From Actinomycetota bacterium (GTDB lineage: Bacteria > Actinomycetota > Acidimicrobiia > Actinomarinales > Actinomarinaceae), in contig JAQCEB010000020.1 in assembly GCA_027729925.1 (NCBI GenBank), positions 1-14,753 on the forward strand: a stretch of 14,753 bases of DNA, written 5' to 3'. Positions 1 through 10,735 of the stretch are shown one piece after another (the stretch's first letter is position 1; every line of letters starts with the position of its first letter). Position numbers and translations under genes: made by a program. The notes under the pieces are model-generated. The model searched no databases. It was not told the DNA's origin and was given only the letters and a program-made list of their open reading frames with translations.

Positions 1-807
1 TTTACACCAGAAAAAGAAAGCGTTTCTTTATTGAACCCAATAGATAAAACACAAGAAAATTTAAGAACGAGTTTATTTTCGTCATTAATCAATTCTTACA
101 TACAAAATGTTAAGAACAATAGTTACCATGCAAAATACTTTGAATTAAATAATATTTTTGATAACTCTGAACATAAAAAGTTTGATGACATTCCAAATCA
201 AACATATTCATTAGGTATAATCATCCCTTCAAAAATATCTAATAAAAGTATAAATTCTCCAATGATTGATTTAAATATTCATGATTTAGCTTCTGTAGTT
301 AAGTCTTTATTTCCTCAAAGTGAGTTGCAAAAAATTAACAGACCTGCATTCCATAAAAATGCATCATTTTTAATTACCTTAAATGGTAAGAAAATTGGTT
401 ACCTAGGTCAGTTATCATATAAATCAATTGAAAGATACGATGTTAATGAAAATCTCTTTTTAGCTCAAATTAATCTTGAAAATATTGATTACACAGATAT
501 GTTTAGTAACAAATACACTCCATTGTCACAATATCCATTTGCAAAATTTGACTTATCATTCAAAGTTCCTATTGAATTTGAAGCAAGTAAATTAATTAAT
601 AAAACTACTGAAATTTTAAAAGATAATGAGAACGAGATATTTATTTTTGATGATTTTACCAAAGATAAAAATAGAAATTTAGGAATAAGAATAATTACTA
701 GAAGTTTCGATAAGACATATACTGAAAGTGAAGTTAATAATCTTTTAATTGAAATATCAGAAGTTTTAGAAAATTCTTTTAGTATTAAACTAAATCAAAA
801 AGGATAA
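1..807 (+). CDS. pheT: Phenylalanyl-tRNA synthetase beta subunit, C-terminal part (5' end outside window)
   Basis: The beta chain of the (alpha-beta)2 enzyme that charges tRNA-Phe with phenylalanine in the cytoplasm. The frame is open from base 1, so the first in-frame TTG at 31 is an internal Leu and not the start; 268 residues of a protein normally near 800 are visible. The left part holds the catalytic-like core segment with the family motif NP..K....LRTSL (about residues 12-24 of the visible part). The last ~100 residues, from 'YTPLSQYPFAKFDLSF', fit the FDX-ACB domain that grips the tRNA anticodon stem, including the conserved P-x-x-x-x-DLSF strand and a late '(R/K)T-T-E-E/S-E-V' helix start (KTYTESEV). 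The stop lies 2 bases before mpg, whose AAGGA ribosome site (800-804) is inside the pheT end, so the genes are co-transcribed. Identification is secure; only the N-terminus is missing. Confidence 0.93.
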   Translation, partial: FTPEKESVSLLNPIDKTQENLRTSLFSSLINSYIQNVKNNSYHAKYFELNNIFDNSEHKKFDDIPNQTYSLGIIIPSKISNKSINSPMIDLNIHDLASVVKSLFPQSELQKINRPAFHKNASFLITLNGKKIGYLGQLSYKSIERYDVNENLFLAQINLENIDYTDMFSNKYTPLSQYPFAKFDLSFKVPIEFEASKLINKTTEILKDNENEIFIFDDFTKDKNRNLGIRIITRSFDKTYTESEVNNLLIEISEVLENSFSIKLNQKG

Positions 808-809
808 TC

Positions 810-1382
810 ATGGAAACAAAAGGACTAAATAACAGAGTTCTGAAATTGTTATCCCAACCAGCTAACAAAGCTGCCATTGATATTCTTGGTATGAGGATTT
901 CGACTAATTATAAAAATAAATTTGTCGAAATTATGATTACTGAAACTGAAGCATATGGAAAAAAAAATATAGATAACTTATCTTTATTAAATTCATATAA
1001 GAACATACCCACTTCTTTAACCTTAGGTCCTCCATATATTTCTGTATTAAAAACATATGGAACTAACAAAAGTTTATTTTTGCTTGCTGGGAAAAAGGGT
1101 TCTGGAGAGGCAATTCTTATAAAATCAGGAGTAGTTTTGTTAGGCAAGAGACATGTTGAAAGTAGACGTAAGACAAAGATGAAGCATAACAAAATAATTG
1201 GTCCTGGAAATATTACTAAATCATTAGGTATTGATTTTATAAATGACTCAGAAAATATTTTAAGTGGTTCTTTAAATTTAAGTCCTAGAATTCATCCAGT
1301 TGAAAGAGCTATTGCCATGAAAAGAAAAAATACTAAAAGAGGAGATAAACATCTCTGGCGATTTACTTTAATTTTAAAATGA
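810..1382 (+). CDS. mpg: Divergent 3-methyladenine DNA glycosylase (AAG/MPG family)
   Basis: Family members remove alkylated purines from DNA, starting base excision repair. At 190 residues it is near family length. Visible family marks are the catalytic-Glu motif TETEAYG (E47 and Y49 match human E125 and Y127), a Y-G pair at 83-84, the strand 'AILIKSG..LLGKR' (101-114), GPGN.TKSLGI (131-141), and the closing 'P(R)I...WRF' (159-185). The stretch after ETEAY that normally reads D..(S/A)H....T.RN is replaced by an unrelated Asn/Ser/Leu-rich sequence (51-72), so the usual active-site His is absent, and the Asn expected on the strand after the Y-G pair is not seen. The protein may have weak, altered or no glycosylase activity. 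The start is fixed by AAGGA at 800-804. It overlaps tyrS by 4 bases (ATGA); the mpg-tyrS order is also found in Mycobacterium (from memory, Rv1688-Rv1689). Confidence 0.82.
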   Translation: METKGLNNRVLKLLSQPANKAAIDILGMRISTNYKNKFVEIMITETEAYGKKNIDNLSLLNSYKNIPTSLTLGPPYISVLKTYGTNKSLFLLAGKKGSGEAILIKSGVVLLGKRHVESRRKTKMKHNKIIGPGNITKSLGIDFINDSENILSGSLNLSPRIHPVERAIAMKRKNTKRGDKHLWRFTLILK

Positions 1383-2548
1383 AATACTTAATTGATAGAG
1401 CTAGTGCAATCACACCTAAAGAAGATTTTGAATCACTTTTAAAATCTAACAAAAAATTACGAGTAAAGCTTGGCGTTGACCCTACTGCACCAGACGTAAC
1501 TCTAGGTTGGTATGCAATCTTAAGAATGCTCAAAAAATTTCAAGATTATGGTCATACTGCTATTTTGATACTCGGTGAATTTACTGCACAAGTTGGTGAT
1601 CCTTCTGGAAAATCTGAAACTAGAAATAAACTTGAAGAAGCAAATGTAAATAAAAACACTGAGGGTGTTTTACCTATAATTAAAAATATTTTGAATTCAG
1701 ATAATTTAGAAATTGTATCAAATAAAGATTGGTTATCAACTATTTCTACAGTAGAAATGGTTAATCTTGCTTCTTCAACAACTCTTGCTCAAATGTTAGA
1801 AAGAGATGATTTTTCAATCAGATACAAAAATGGTAATCCAATTTCTTTAATGGAATTCTTTTATCCACTTTTCCAAGGTTATGATTCAGTTGCAGTAAAA
1901 GCTGATATAGAGATAGGGGGCCATGATCAATTATGGAACCTCATGCTAGGTAGAGAGATACAGAAATTTTATAACTTACAACCACAAGTAGCAATGACTT
2001 TTCCACTTCTTGTAGGTACTGATGGTACAAAAAAAATGTCACAATCTTTAGGTAACTATATTTCAATTTCAGACAAACCAGAAAACATATACGGACAAAT
2101 TATGAGTATCCCTGATGAAGCGATGTGGGATTACTTTTTACTACTAACAGATTTTGATATATCGGAAATTGATAAAATGAAATCTGAAAATGAAACTAAT
2201 CCATTTGAATTTAAGAAAAAACTAGGTCATCATATAGTATCGGAGATTTACTCTGAAAGTGAAGCTGATCAAGCTAAAAAAATATTTAATTCTATTACTA
2301 TTAACAAAAGTTTACCCGATCATATTGATAATTACTTAATTGATGAAATTGAAATTATCCATATACCAAAACTCTTAACAGATCTTAAATTAACAAAATC
2401 AAATTCTGAAGCAAGAAGATTAATCGAATCTGGAAGTTTTAAAGTTGATAATCAAAAATTTGAATTATTAGATATTAATTTTGAATATTTAATTAATAAA
2501 ACACTTCAATTAGGTAAAAGGACATTTTTTACAATAAATAAAAAATAA
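1379..2548 (+). CDS. tyrS: Tyrosyl-tRNA synthetase
   Basis: A class I aminoacyl-tRNA synthetase that charges tRNA-Tyr. The 389-residue protein has a full Rossmann-type catalytic domain with 'LGVDPTAPD' (31-39), the ATP/tyrosine segment 'GEFTAQVGDPSGK' (66-78), the tyrosine-recognition loop 'FYPLFQGYDS' (161-170; Y162, Q166, D169), 'GGHDQ' (180-184) and a KMSKS signature in the form KKMSQS (218-223). A C-terminal S4 RNA-binding domain (about 329-389) contains 'L(T)KSNSEARRLIESG..KV' and the closing 'LQLGKRTFF'. The HIGH signature, expected just after 'PTAPD', reads TLGW (41-44), so both histidines are replaced. Everything else is intact and the gene sits in an operon with pheT and mpg, so it is almost certainly functional. 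No terminator follows before the rRNA leader. Confidence 0.96.
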   Translation: MKYLIDRASAITPKEDFESLLKSNKKLRVKLGVDPTAPDVTLGWYAILRMLKKFQDYGHTAILILGEFTAQVGDPSGKSETRNKLEEANVNKNTEGVLPIIKNILNSDNLEIVSNKDWLSTISTVEMVNLASSTTLAQMLERDDFSIRYKNGNPISLMEFFYPLFQGYDSVAVKADIEIGGHDQLWNLMLGREIQKFYNLQPQVAMTFPLLVGTDGTKKMSQSLGNYISISDKPENIYGQIMSIPDEAMWDYFLLLTDFDISEIDKMKSENETNPFEFKKKLGHHIVSEIYSESEADQAKKIFNSITINKSLPDHIDNYLIDEIEIIHIPKLLTDLKLTKSNSEARRLIESGSFKVDNQKFELLDINFEYLINKTLQLGKRTFFTINKK

Positions 2549-2577
2549 TGTCACGTTAAACAACGTTGTGTTATTCT
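2549..2577 (+). promoter_or_regulatory. Possible rRNA operon promoter (weak)
   Basis: Transcription of the rRNA operon must begin upstream of the boxA at 2594 and of the 16S processing arm at 2606. The best local candidate is a -10-like TATTCT at 2572-2577 with a poor -35 (TGTCAC, 2549-2554) 17 bases upstream. A short palindrome ACGTT-AAAC-AACGT (2553-2566) lies between them. A start inside the end of tyrS or plain read-through from tyrS is equally possible, so this is a guess about location and not a firm site. Confidence 0.2.
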
Positions 2578-2593
2578 CAATATTACGAAAATT

Positions 2594-2612
2594 ATTGGCT
2601 TTTTGACAACTG
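2594..2612 (+). promoter_or_regulatory. boxA-like antitermination element in 16S leader
   Basis: The sequence ATTGGCTTTTTGACAACTG matches the spacer element at 4366-4384 at 17 of 19 positions, with the first 13 identical. Its core (CTTTTTGA.AA) resembles the Bacillus/actinobacterial rrn boxA (CTTTGA.AACT), where NusB-NusE bind nascent rRNA and make the polymerase resistant to termination. One copy ahead of 16S and one ahead of 23S is the usual arrangement. Its 3' end overlaps the 5' arm of the 16S processing stem. Confidence 0.72.
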
Positions 2613-2621
2613 AGTAATGTA
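2606..2621 (+). other. 16S processing stem, 5' arm
   Basis: ACAACTGAGTAATGTA pairs with TACATTACTCAGCTGT at 4339-4354, downstream of 16S: 15 of 16 pairs, the last 12 uninterrupted. With G-U pairs the helix can extend into the boxA on the left. A long helix enclosing 16S is the normal RNase III substrate that frees pre-16S. It also shows that the transcript starts upstream of this point. Confidence 0.85.
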
Positions 2622-2632
2622 TAAACGCCGGT

Positions 2633-2665
2633 AGTGCAGATAGAAATATCTAGCACTCTTTTTTT
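2633..2665 (+). terminator. Terminator-like hairpin inside the 16S leader
   Basis: AGTGC-AGATA (2633-2642) pairs with TATCT-(A bulge)-GCACT (2647-2657) around a GAAA loop, followed by C and seven T (2659-2665): the form of an intrinsic terminator, though with an AT-rich upper stem. It lies after boxA and before 16S. It may stop read-through from tyrS, or act as a checkpoint that only boxA-modified polymerase passes. The base TTGTCAA at 2664-2670 is also complementary to TTGACAA in boxA (2603-2609), which could close a larger hairpin. Confidence 0.55.
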
Positions 2666-2667
2666 GT

Positions 2668-2706
2668 CAACTTTTTATTAAGTTGATTCAACTTTTTATT
2701 AAGTTG
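2668..2706 (+). repeat. Two tandem copies of an 18-base hairpin unit
   Basis: The unit CAACTTTTTATTAAGTTG occurs at 2668-2685 and again at 2689-2706, exactly identical, separated by ATT (period 21). Each copy is itself an inverted repeat, CAACTT...AAGTTG with a 6-base loop. Because both arms repeat, the first arm of copy 1 can also pair with the last arm of copy 2. Function is unknown; it could be an operator, or leader RNA structure ahead of 16S. Confidence 0.8.
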
Positions 2707-2708
2707 AA

Positions 2709-2723
2709 ATGGGTAAAACCCAT
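2709..2723 (+). other. Small perfect hairpin before 16S
   Basis: ATGGGT-AAA-ACCCAT forms a perfect 6-pair stem with a 3-base loop. It is the last of four consecutive hairpins between the 5' processing arm and mature 16S, leaving about 35 unstructured bases before the mature end. Confidence 0.55.
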
Positions 2724-2757
2724 GTTGATTCTTTGGTCAGATTTAAATTCAAAGATT

Positions 2758-4284
<1,527 letters not shown>

Positions 4285-4292
4285 AAGGAGCA

Positions 4293-4308
4293 TAGAACTT
4301 CGGTTCTA
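4293..4308 (+). other. UUCG-loop hairpin just after 16S
   Basis: TAGAAC-TTCG-GTTCTA is a perfect 6-pair stem closed by a stable C(UUCG)G tetraloop, 8 bases after the 16S end and within the helix that encloses pre-16S. It probably helps folding or 3' maturation. No T-run follows, so it is not a terminator. Confidence 0.6.
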
Positions 4309-4338
4309 AGGTCAATCGTCGGTTGTCTACAAGACTAG

Positions 4339-4354
4339 TACATTACTCAGCTGT
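4339..4354 (+). other. 16S processing stem, 3' arm
   Basis: TACATTACTCAGCTGT is the partner of 2606-2621. It sits 55 bases after the 16S end and just before the spacer boxA. The 16S-23S spacer as a whole (about 4285-4416) contains this arm, the UUCG hairpin, boxA and the 23S 5' arm, and no tRNA gene. Confidence 0.85.
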
Positions 4355-4365
4355 GAAGAAGTCAA

Positions 4366-4384
4366 ATTGGCTTTTTGAAAATTG
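4366..4384 (+). promoter_or_regulatory. boxA-like antitermination element before 23S
   Basis: ATTGGCTTTTTGAAAATTG repeats the leader element at 2594-2612 with two changes and is closer to the Bacillus-type core CTTTGAAAA. It would reload the antitermination complex before the long 23S gene. The 23S processing arm starts at the next base. Confidence 0.72.
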
Positions 4385-4396
4385 TATAGCAAGCGC
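4385..4396 (+). other. 23S processing stem, 5' arm
   Basis: TATAGCAAGCGC is perfectly complementary to GCGCTTGCTATA at 7491-7502, between 23S and 5S; beyond one mismatch three more pairs (ATT/AAT) are possible. This is the RNase III-type helix around 23S. Confidence 0.88.
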
Positions 4397-4416
4397 AATT
4401 GCAAAGTATTCATATA

Positions 4417-7476
<3,060 letters not shown>

Positions 7477-7490
7477 AAGACGGCGTAAAC

Positions 7491-7502
7491 GCGCTTGCTA
7501 TA
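7491..7502 (+). other. 23S processing stem, 3' arm
   Basis: GCGCTTGCTATA pairs perfectly with 4385-4396. It lies in the 44-base spacer between 23S and 5S, which holds nothing else recognisable. Confidence 0.88.
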
Positions 7503-7520
7503 GAATTTTTAGAACCAATT

Positions 7521-7637
<117 letters not shown>

Positions 7638-7645
7638 TTTTAATG

Positions 7646-7673
7646 AAGAGCCCCTAGGAAACTAGGGGTTTTT
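7646..7673 (+). terminator. Intrinsic terminator of the rRNA operon
   Basis: CCCCTAG (7651-7657) and CTAGGGG (7662-7668) form a perfect stem around a GAAA loop, followed by TTTTT (7669-7673); A-rich bases to the left extend the stem into the T-run. It is a textbook terminator for the + strand. The complementary strand lacks a good T-run. The minus-strand hydrolase gene ends in its right arm, with the stop codon at 7662-7664. Confidence 0.92.
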
Positions 7674-8600
7674 CATTTTTAATAAATAATTACGAATTCC
7701 AGAAACCTGCATCTCAAAATTTACATTACTAGTGTAATTTTTAATAGTTTCAGCATCAACTTCTAATATTTCATAGTTTGTACGTATCCATTTTTCCATT
7801 ATTGAACCAGCTTCAGAATTTGAAATATCTGGTAAATTTTTTATAAAATTAATCCAAATTTCTATACTTTCTTTTGCACTATTTATTAACTGATATGGAT
7901 TTTTATGAATACCGAAATGTGCTAGCGCTAGGTATTCTAAATCTAATTTTTCAAATTTTTCAAGTGTATTGAATAGTATCTCTTTATCAAAATCTGGTGG
8001 CGGAAGATTAGGTTGTACAAAATTTCCATGAGGATAAATTAACCCTAAAGTATCTCCAATAAACAGTGTTTTTGATAATTCATCATAAAAAGAATAGTGA
8101 TGTTTTGCATGTCCTGGATCATGAAAAGCTATTAATTTCCTCTTATTTCCTAAGTCTAAGAATTGATTATCATTTAATGTTTTGATTCTATCAATTGGAG
8201 TAGGTTTTATTTTTCCCCAATTTTCAATCAACCATTCTTCTGTATATATATCTGAAACTGCTTTCCACAATTTTTCTGGATTAGGTAAATGTTTTAAACC
8301 TAACTCATGAATATATACAAAATGTTTTTTATATTTTTCTACTAAGTGACCAATGCCACCGATATGATCTAAATGCAAATGTGTCATTGCAGATCTTTTT
8401 ACTTCATTTATTCCGAGACTCTTTAAGCTTGATATCAAATAGGGAAAAGAATTTGATGGTCCAACTTCTATTAAGATTGGATTTGAAGAATCTATATAGT
8501 AACAAGACATTCTTCCTGATTTATTTTCCATGAAAACATCAATTTGGTAAATATTGTTATCAAATTTAACTACATCTTGTTTCATATAACATTTTTGCAT
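7662..8600 (-). CDS. Metallo-beta-lactamase-fold hydrolase
   Basis: A 312-residue metal-dependent hydrolase of unknown substrate, apparently cytoplasmic (no signal peptide). The full two-metal set of the MBL fold is visible: THLHLDHIGG (H74, H76, D78, H79), HDPGHA (H164), the bridging Asp in FIGDT (D183) and the last ligand in ALAHFG (H228). The arrangement resembles glyoxalase II-like or lactonase-like proteins, not antibiotic beta-lactamases; the C-terminal ~80 residues are helical-looking and not assigned. The start could be the ATG at 8600 or the one five codons later (8585); neither has a ribosome site. The gene is divergent from the gamma-glutamyltransferase-like gene, with only 27 bases between starts, and converges on the rRNA operon. 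Its final codons form half of the rRNA terminator hairpin. Confidence 0.85.
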   Translation of the reverse strand: MQKCYMKQDVVKFDNNIYQIDVFMENKSGRMSCYYIDSSNPILIEVGPSNSFPYLISSLKSLGINEVKRSAMTHLHLDHIGGIGHLVEKYKKHFVYIHELGLKHLPNPEKLWKAVSDIYTEEWLIENWGKIKPTPIDRIKTLNDNQFLDLGNKRKLIAFHDPGHAKHHYSFYDELSKTLFIGDTLGLIYPHGNFVQPNLPPPDFDKEILFNTLEKFEKLDLEYLALAHFGIHKNPYQLINSAKESIEIWINFIKNLPDISNSEAGSIMEKWIRTNYEILEVDAETIKNYTSNVNFEMQVSGIRNYLLKMKNP

Positions 8601-8621
8601 AAGAGTTTATTAAACTACAAT
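8594..8621 (+). promoter_or_regulatory. Likely promoter for a leaderless gamma-glutamyltransferase-like gene
   Basis: A -10 TACAAT (8616-8621; five of six consensus) has a TTTGCA (8594-8599) 16 bases upstream. The ATG at 8628 begins 6 bases after the -10 box, which puts the transcription start at or next to the start codon. No Shine-Dalgarno exists there, so a leaderless mRNA, common in actinobacteria, fits. The site partly overlaps the first codons of the divergent hydrolase gene. Confidence 0.5.
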
Positions 8622-8627
8622 GTTTTA

Positions 8628-10055
8628 ATGAAAGTTTCTTTATCAAGTACAGCAGAATATAGTTCTAAAGCAGCAGAAGCAATCGTAGATTTATACCCTA
8701 ATGCCGCAGATATAATGATAACGAGCATTATAACATCAATGGTGACAGATTTAGGAGTTATTGCACCAACATCTTCAGGTCTTTTATCTTTTTACGATGG
8801 TAAAACTAATAAAGCACATACAATTGATGGTTACTTTGTATCTCCTAAAAATTTTAAAGGTAATGACCATGAAGAACATAGAATAATATTGACTTACGGA
8901 GGGTATGTTGAGACATGCAAAGGTGCTAATACTTTTGCAATCCCGGGTATTTTTAAAATTTTAGATTTTATTTATAAAAATTATGCTTCTCTACCTTTAG
9001 ATAAACTATTAGAATTTCCTATCAATATAGCTAAAAAGGGTTTTAGATTAACACAACCTACAAAAGATTACTTTAAGCACTCATTAGAACCATTGTTTAT
9101 GTGGCACTATTTTTCAAAAAATATTTTAGAAAATGTTTCTCATGATCTAAATAACGGAATAGTAAAGTTAGTCAAATTAAGTGATTCACTTGAACATTTA
9201 GCCAATGAAGGTTTTAATGATTTTTATTTTGGTGATATTTCTAATGAGATATTAAAGACTGTTAAAGATGAGGGTGGTCATGCCACCTCAGACGATTTTT
9301 CAAATTATAAATTAATTGAAGATAGTAAATTTAATTTTAATTACAGAAATTTAAAACTAATTGGCCATTCTGGTCCATCAATTGGAGGATTGATGGTTTT
9401 AAAATATCTAGAAGAGCTTAGTAAAGGTAAAAATATTCAGCCTTTGAAAGAAGTTTATGAATCAAGAAAAGGGAATTATGAATTTTTTGGAGACAGAAAA
9501 ACTTTTATAAATCAAGAAATCTTAAATATGTCTAAATCTTCTTCTACAATTCAAATTAACACTTCGGATGAATTGAACAATCACTTCTCTATAACATTTT
9601 CAAGTGGGTACGGTTCAGGTATCTTATGTCCTAATACAGGTATGTATTTCAATAACTCTCTTGGTGAAATTGAATTGAACCCACAAGGCTTCTTAGGAGA
9701 CACAAAAGAAGATAGACTAATATCAAACATGAGTCCAATGATTATTGAATCTGAAAATGGAATTTCAACTATTGGGTCTCCTGGAGCAGACAGAATTAGT
9801 ACAGCCTTAGCACAAGTTTTATTAAATTATTCAATAAGTAAAGACTGGAGAAAAGCTATTGACGAACCTAGATTTCACGTAAATGGTGACGGCACAGTTA
9901 GAGGTGAACCTGGCTCATTAGATGTTAGTGATGTAGACTTCGATATTACTGATATTTACGATATGTATTTTGGTGGAGTATGTGTTTCAGGAATGTATAA
10001 TAATCTTTTTTCATACGGAGACAAAAGAAGGGGAGATACTTCATGGAAAAATTAA
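8628..10055 (+). CDS. Gamma-glutamyltransferase family protein (divergent)
   Basis: Classical members are Ntn-hydrolases that cut themselves at an internal Thr and then transfer or hydrolyse gamma-glutamyl groups such as that of glutathione. The ATG at 8628 gives 475 residues and starts at the family's first conserved block; the frame runs 28 codons further up but that overlaps the divergent gene. Visible marks are 'V.APTSSG' near 44-51, 'IPG' then 'LPLDKLL..PI..AKKGF' (105-139), SGPSIGG (248-254, for PPSSGG), the proposed nucleophile T307 in 'TIQINTSD' (for TTHYSVVD), GSGI.CPNTGMYFNN (329-343) and GSPGADRI (383-390). The GIGGG loop and the Arg of the FREMAP segment that holds the glutamate carboxylate are missing, and the His after the nucleophile is changed. 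There is no signal peptide. Substrate is therefore uncertain. It overlaps the SURF1 gene by 13 bases. Confidence 0.8.
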   Translation: MKVSLSSTAEYSSKAAEAIVDLYPNAADIMITSIITSMVTDLGVIAPTSSGLLSFYDGKTNKAHTIDGYFVSPKNFKGNDHEEHRIILTYGGYVETCKGANTFAIPGIFKILDFIYKNYASLPLDKLLEFPINIAKKGFRLTQPTKDYFKHSLEPLFMWHYFSKNILENVSHDLNNGIVKLVKLSDSLEHLANEGFNDFYFGDISNEILKTVKDEGGHATSDDFSNYKLIEDSKFNFNYRNLKLIGHSGPSIGGLMVLKYLEELSKGKNIQPLKEVYESRKGNYEFFGDRKTFINQEILNMSKSSSTIQINTSDELNNHFSITFSSGYGSGILCPNTGMYFNNSLGEIELNPQGFLGDTKEDRLISNMSPMIIESENGISTIGSPGADRISTALAQVLLNYSISKDWRKAIDEPRFHVNGDGTVRGEPGSLDVSDVDFDITDIYDMYFGGVCVSGMYNNLFSYGDKRRGDTSWKN

Positions 10056-10735
10056 GTAAGCTTCCTCATAAGGTATTATTTTATTTTGGATTTTGTGTAG
10101 TTCTATTCTTTATTTTTCTTTCTTTCTGGCAATATACTAGTTATCAAAATGACAAAGTTGCATTAGATAAGTTTGAAAATACTTACCAACCAACGCCAAT
10201 CAATATTTCACAACTTTATTTAAATAATAGTGATACCATTTTCGAATTTAATTCTGTTGAAATTACAGATAATAATAATTTAACACCAATAAGAGTTTGG
10301 TATTTACGTTCAAGAGTAAACAATGGTCAAAATGGTTATAATTTAATCACTTTATATAAAGAAATTTATAGTAATCAATATTTATTAGTTAACAATGGTT
10401 GGATTCCATTGGATAAAAATGTAACTAAAACATTTACATATCAAGAAATTTCTTTTACTGGACGTCTTACTGAATATGATAAACAAACTCTTGGACAAGA
10501 TGATATATCTAATTCAGAATATTTATTTAGAATCGATAAAGAATTTATAGAAAATGAAGAAAACATAGTACTACCTGATTATTACCTTACACTAACTGAA
10601 GGTTGTGGGAGTGGGGTAGAGTGCATTGATTTACAGAAACCTTTCGATGCTCCGCATTTAAGTTACGCTTTACAGTGGTTATTTTTTGCTATATGTTTAT
10701 GTATTGTTATTTTAAGGAAAAATAAAATTCTATGA
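10043..10735 (+). CDS. SURF1 family protein, cytochrome c oxidase assembly
   Basis: SURF1 proteins sit in the membrane and help mature the haem a-containing subunit of cytochrome c oxidase. The 230-residue protein has the family layout: an N-terminal membrane helix (about 11-29) ending in FWQY (28-31; family G.WQ..R), a long extracytoplasmic part with GYNLITL (98-104; family GY.v.TPl) and VNNGWIP (116-122; family VnRGWvP), then PHLSYALQW (204-212) leading into a second membrane helix (about 208-225) and a Lys-rich tail. The length is normal. AAGGGGAG at 10028-10035 is a strong ribosome site 7 bases before the ATG, inside the upstream gene's end. It overlaps the previous gene by 13 bases and the next by 4, so all three are translated from one mRNA. 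It implies aerobic respiration with an aa3-type oxidase. Confidence 0.9.
   Translation: MEKLSKLPHKVLFYFGFCVVLFFIFLSFWQYTSYQNDKVALDKFENTYQPTPINISQLYLNNSDTIFEFNSVEITDNNNLTPIRVWYLRSRVNNGQNGYNLITLYKEIYSNQYLLVNNGWIPLDKNVTKTFTYQEISFTGRLTEYDKQTLGQDDISNSEYLFRIDKEFIENEENIVLPDYYLTLTEGCGSGVECIDLQKPFDAPHLSYALQWLFFAICLCIVILRKNKIL

Noticed and set aside
908..1192. Minus-strand 94-codon frame opposite mpg
   Set aside because: It shadows a family-supported gene and has no recognisable features.
2603..2625. TTGACA with a nearby TATAAA as rRNA promoter
   Set aside because: The gap is 11 bases, far short of about 17, and the TTGACA is part of the boxA and overlaps the 16S processing arm, so it must be transcribed.
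4285..4416. tRNA-Ile or tRNA-Ala in the 16S-23S spacer
   Set aside because: The spacer is only 132 bases, filled by processing arms and boxA; no cloverleaf or GTTCGA-type T-loop is present.
8544..8627. 28-codon N-terminal extension of the gamma-glutamyltransferase-like gene
   Set aside because: It overlaps the start of the divergent hydrolase, is out of family register, and lies upstream of the likely promoter and the ATG that fits a leaderless start.
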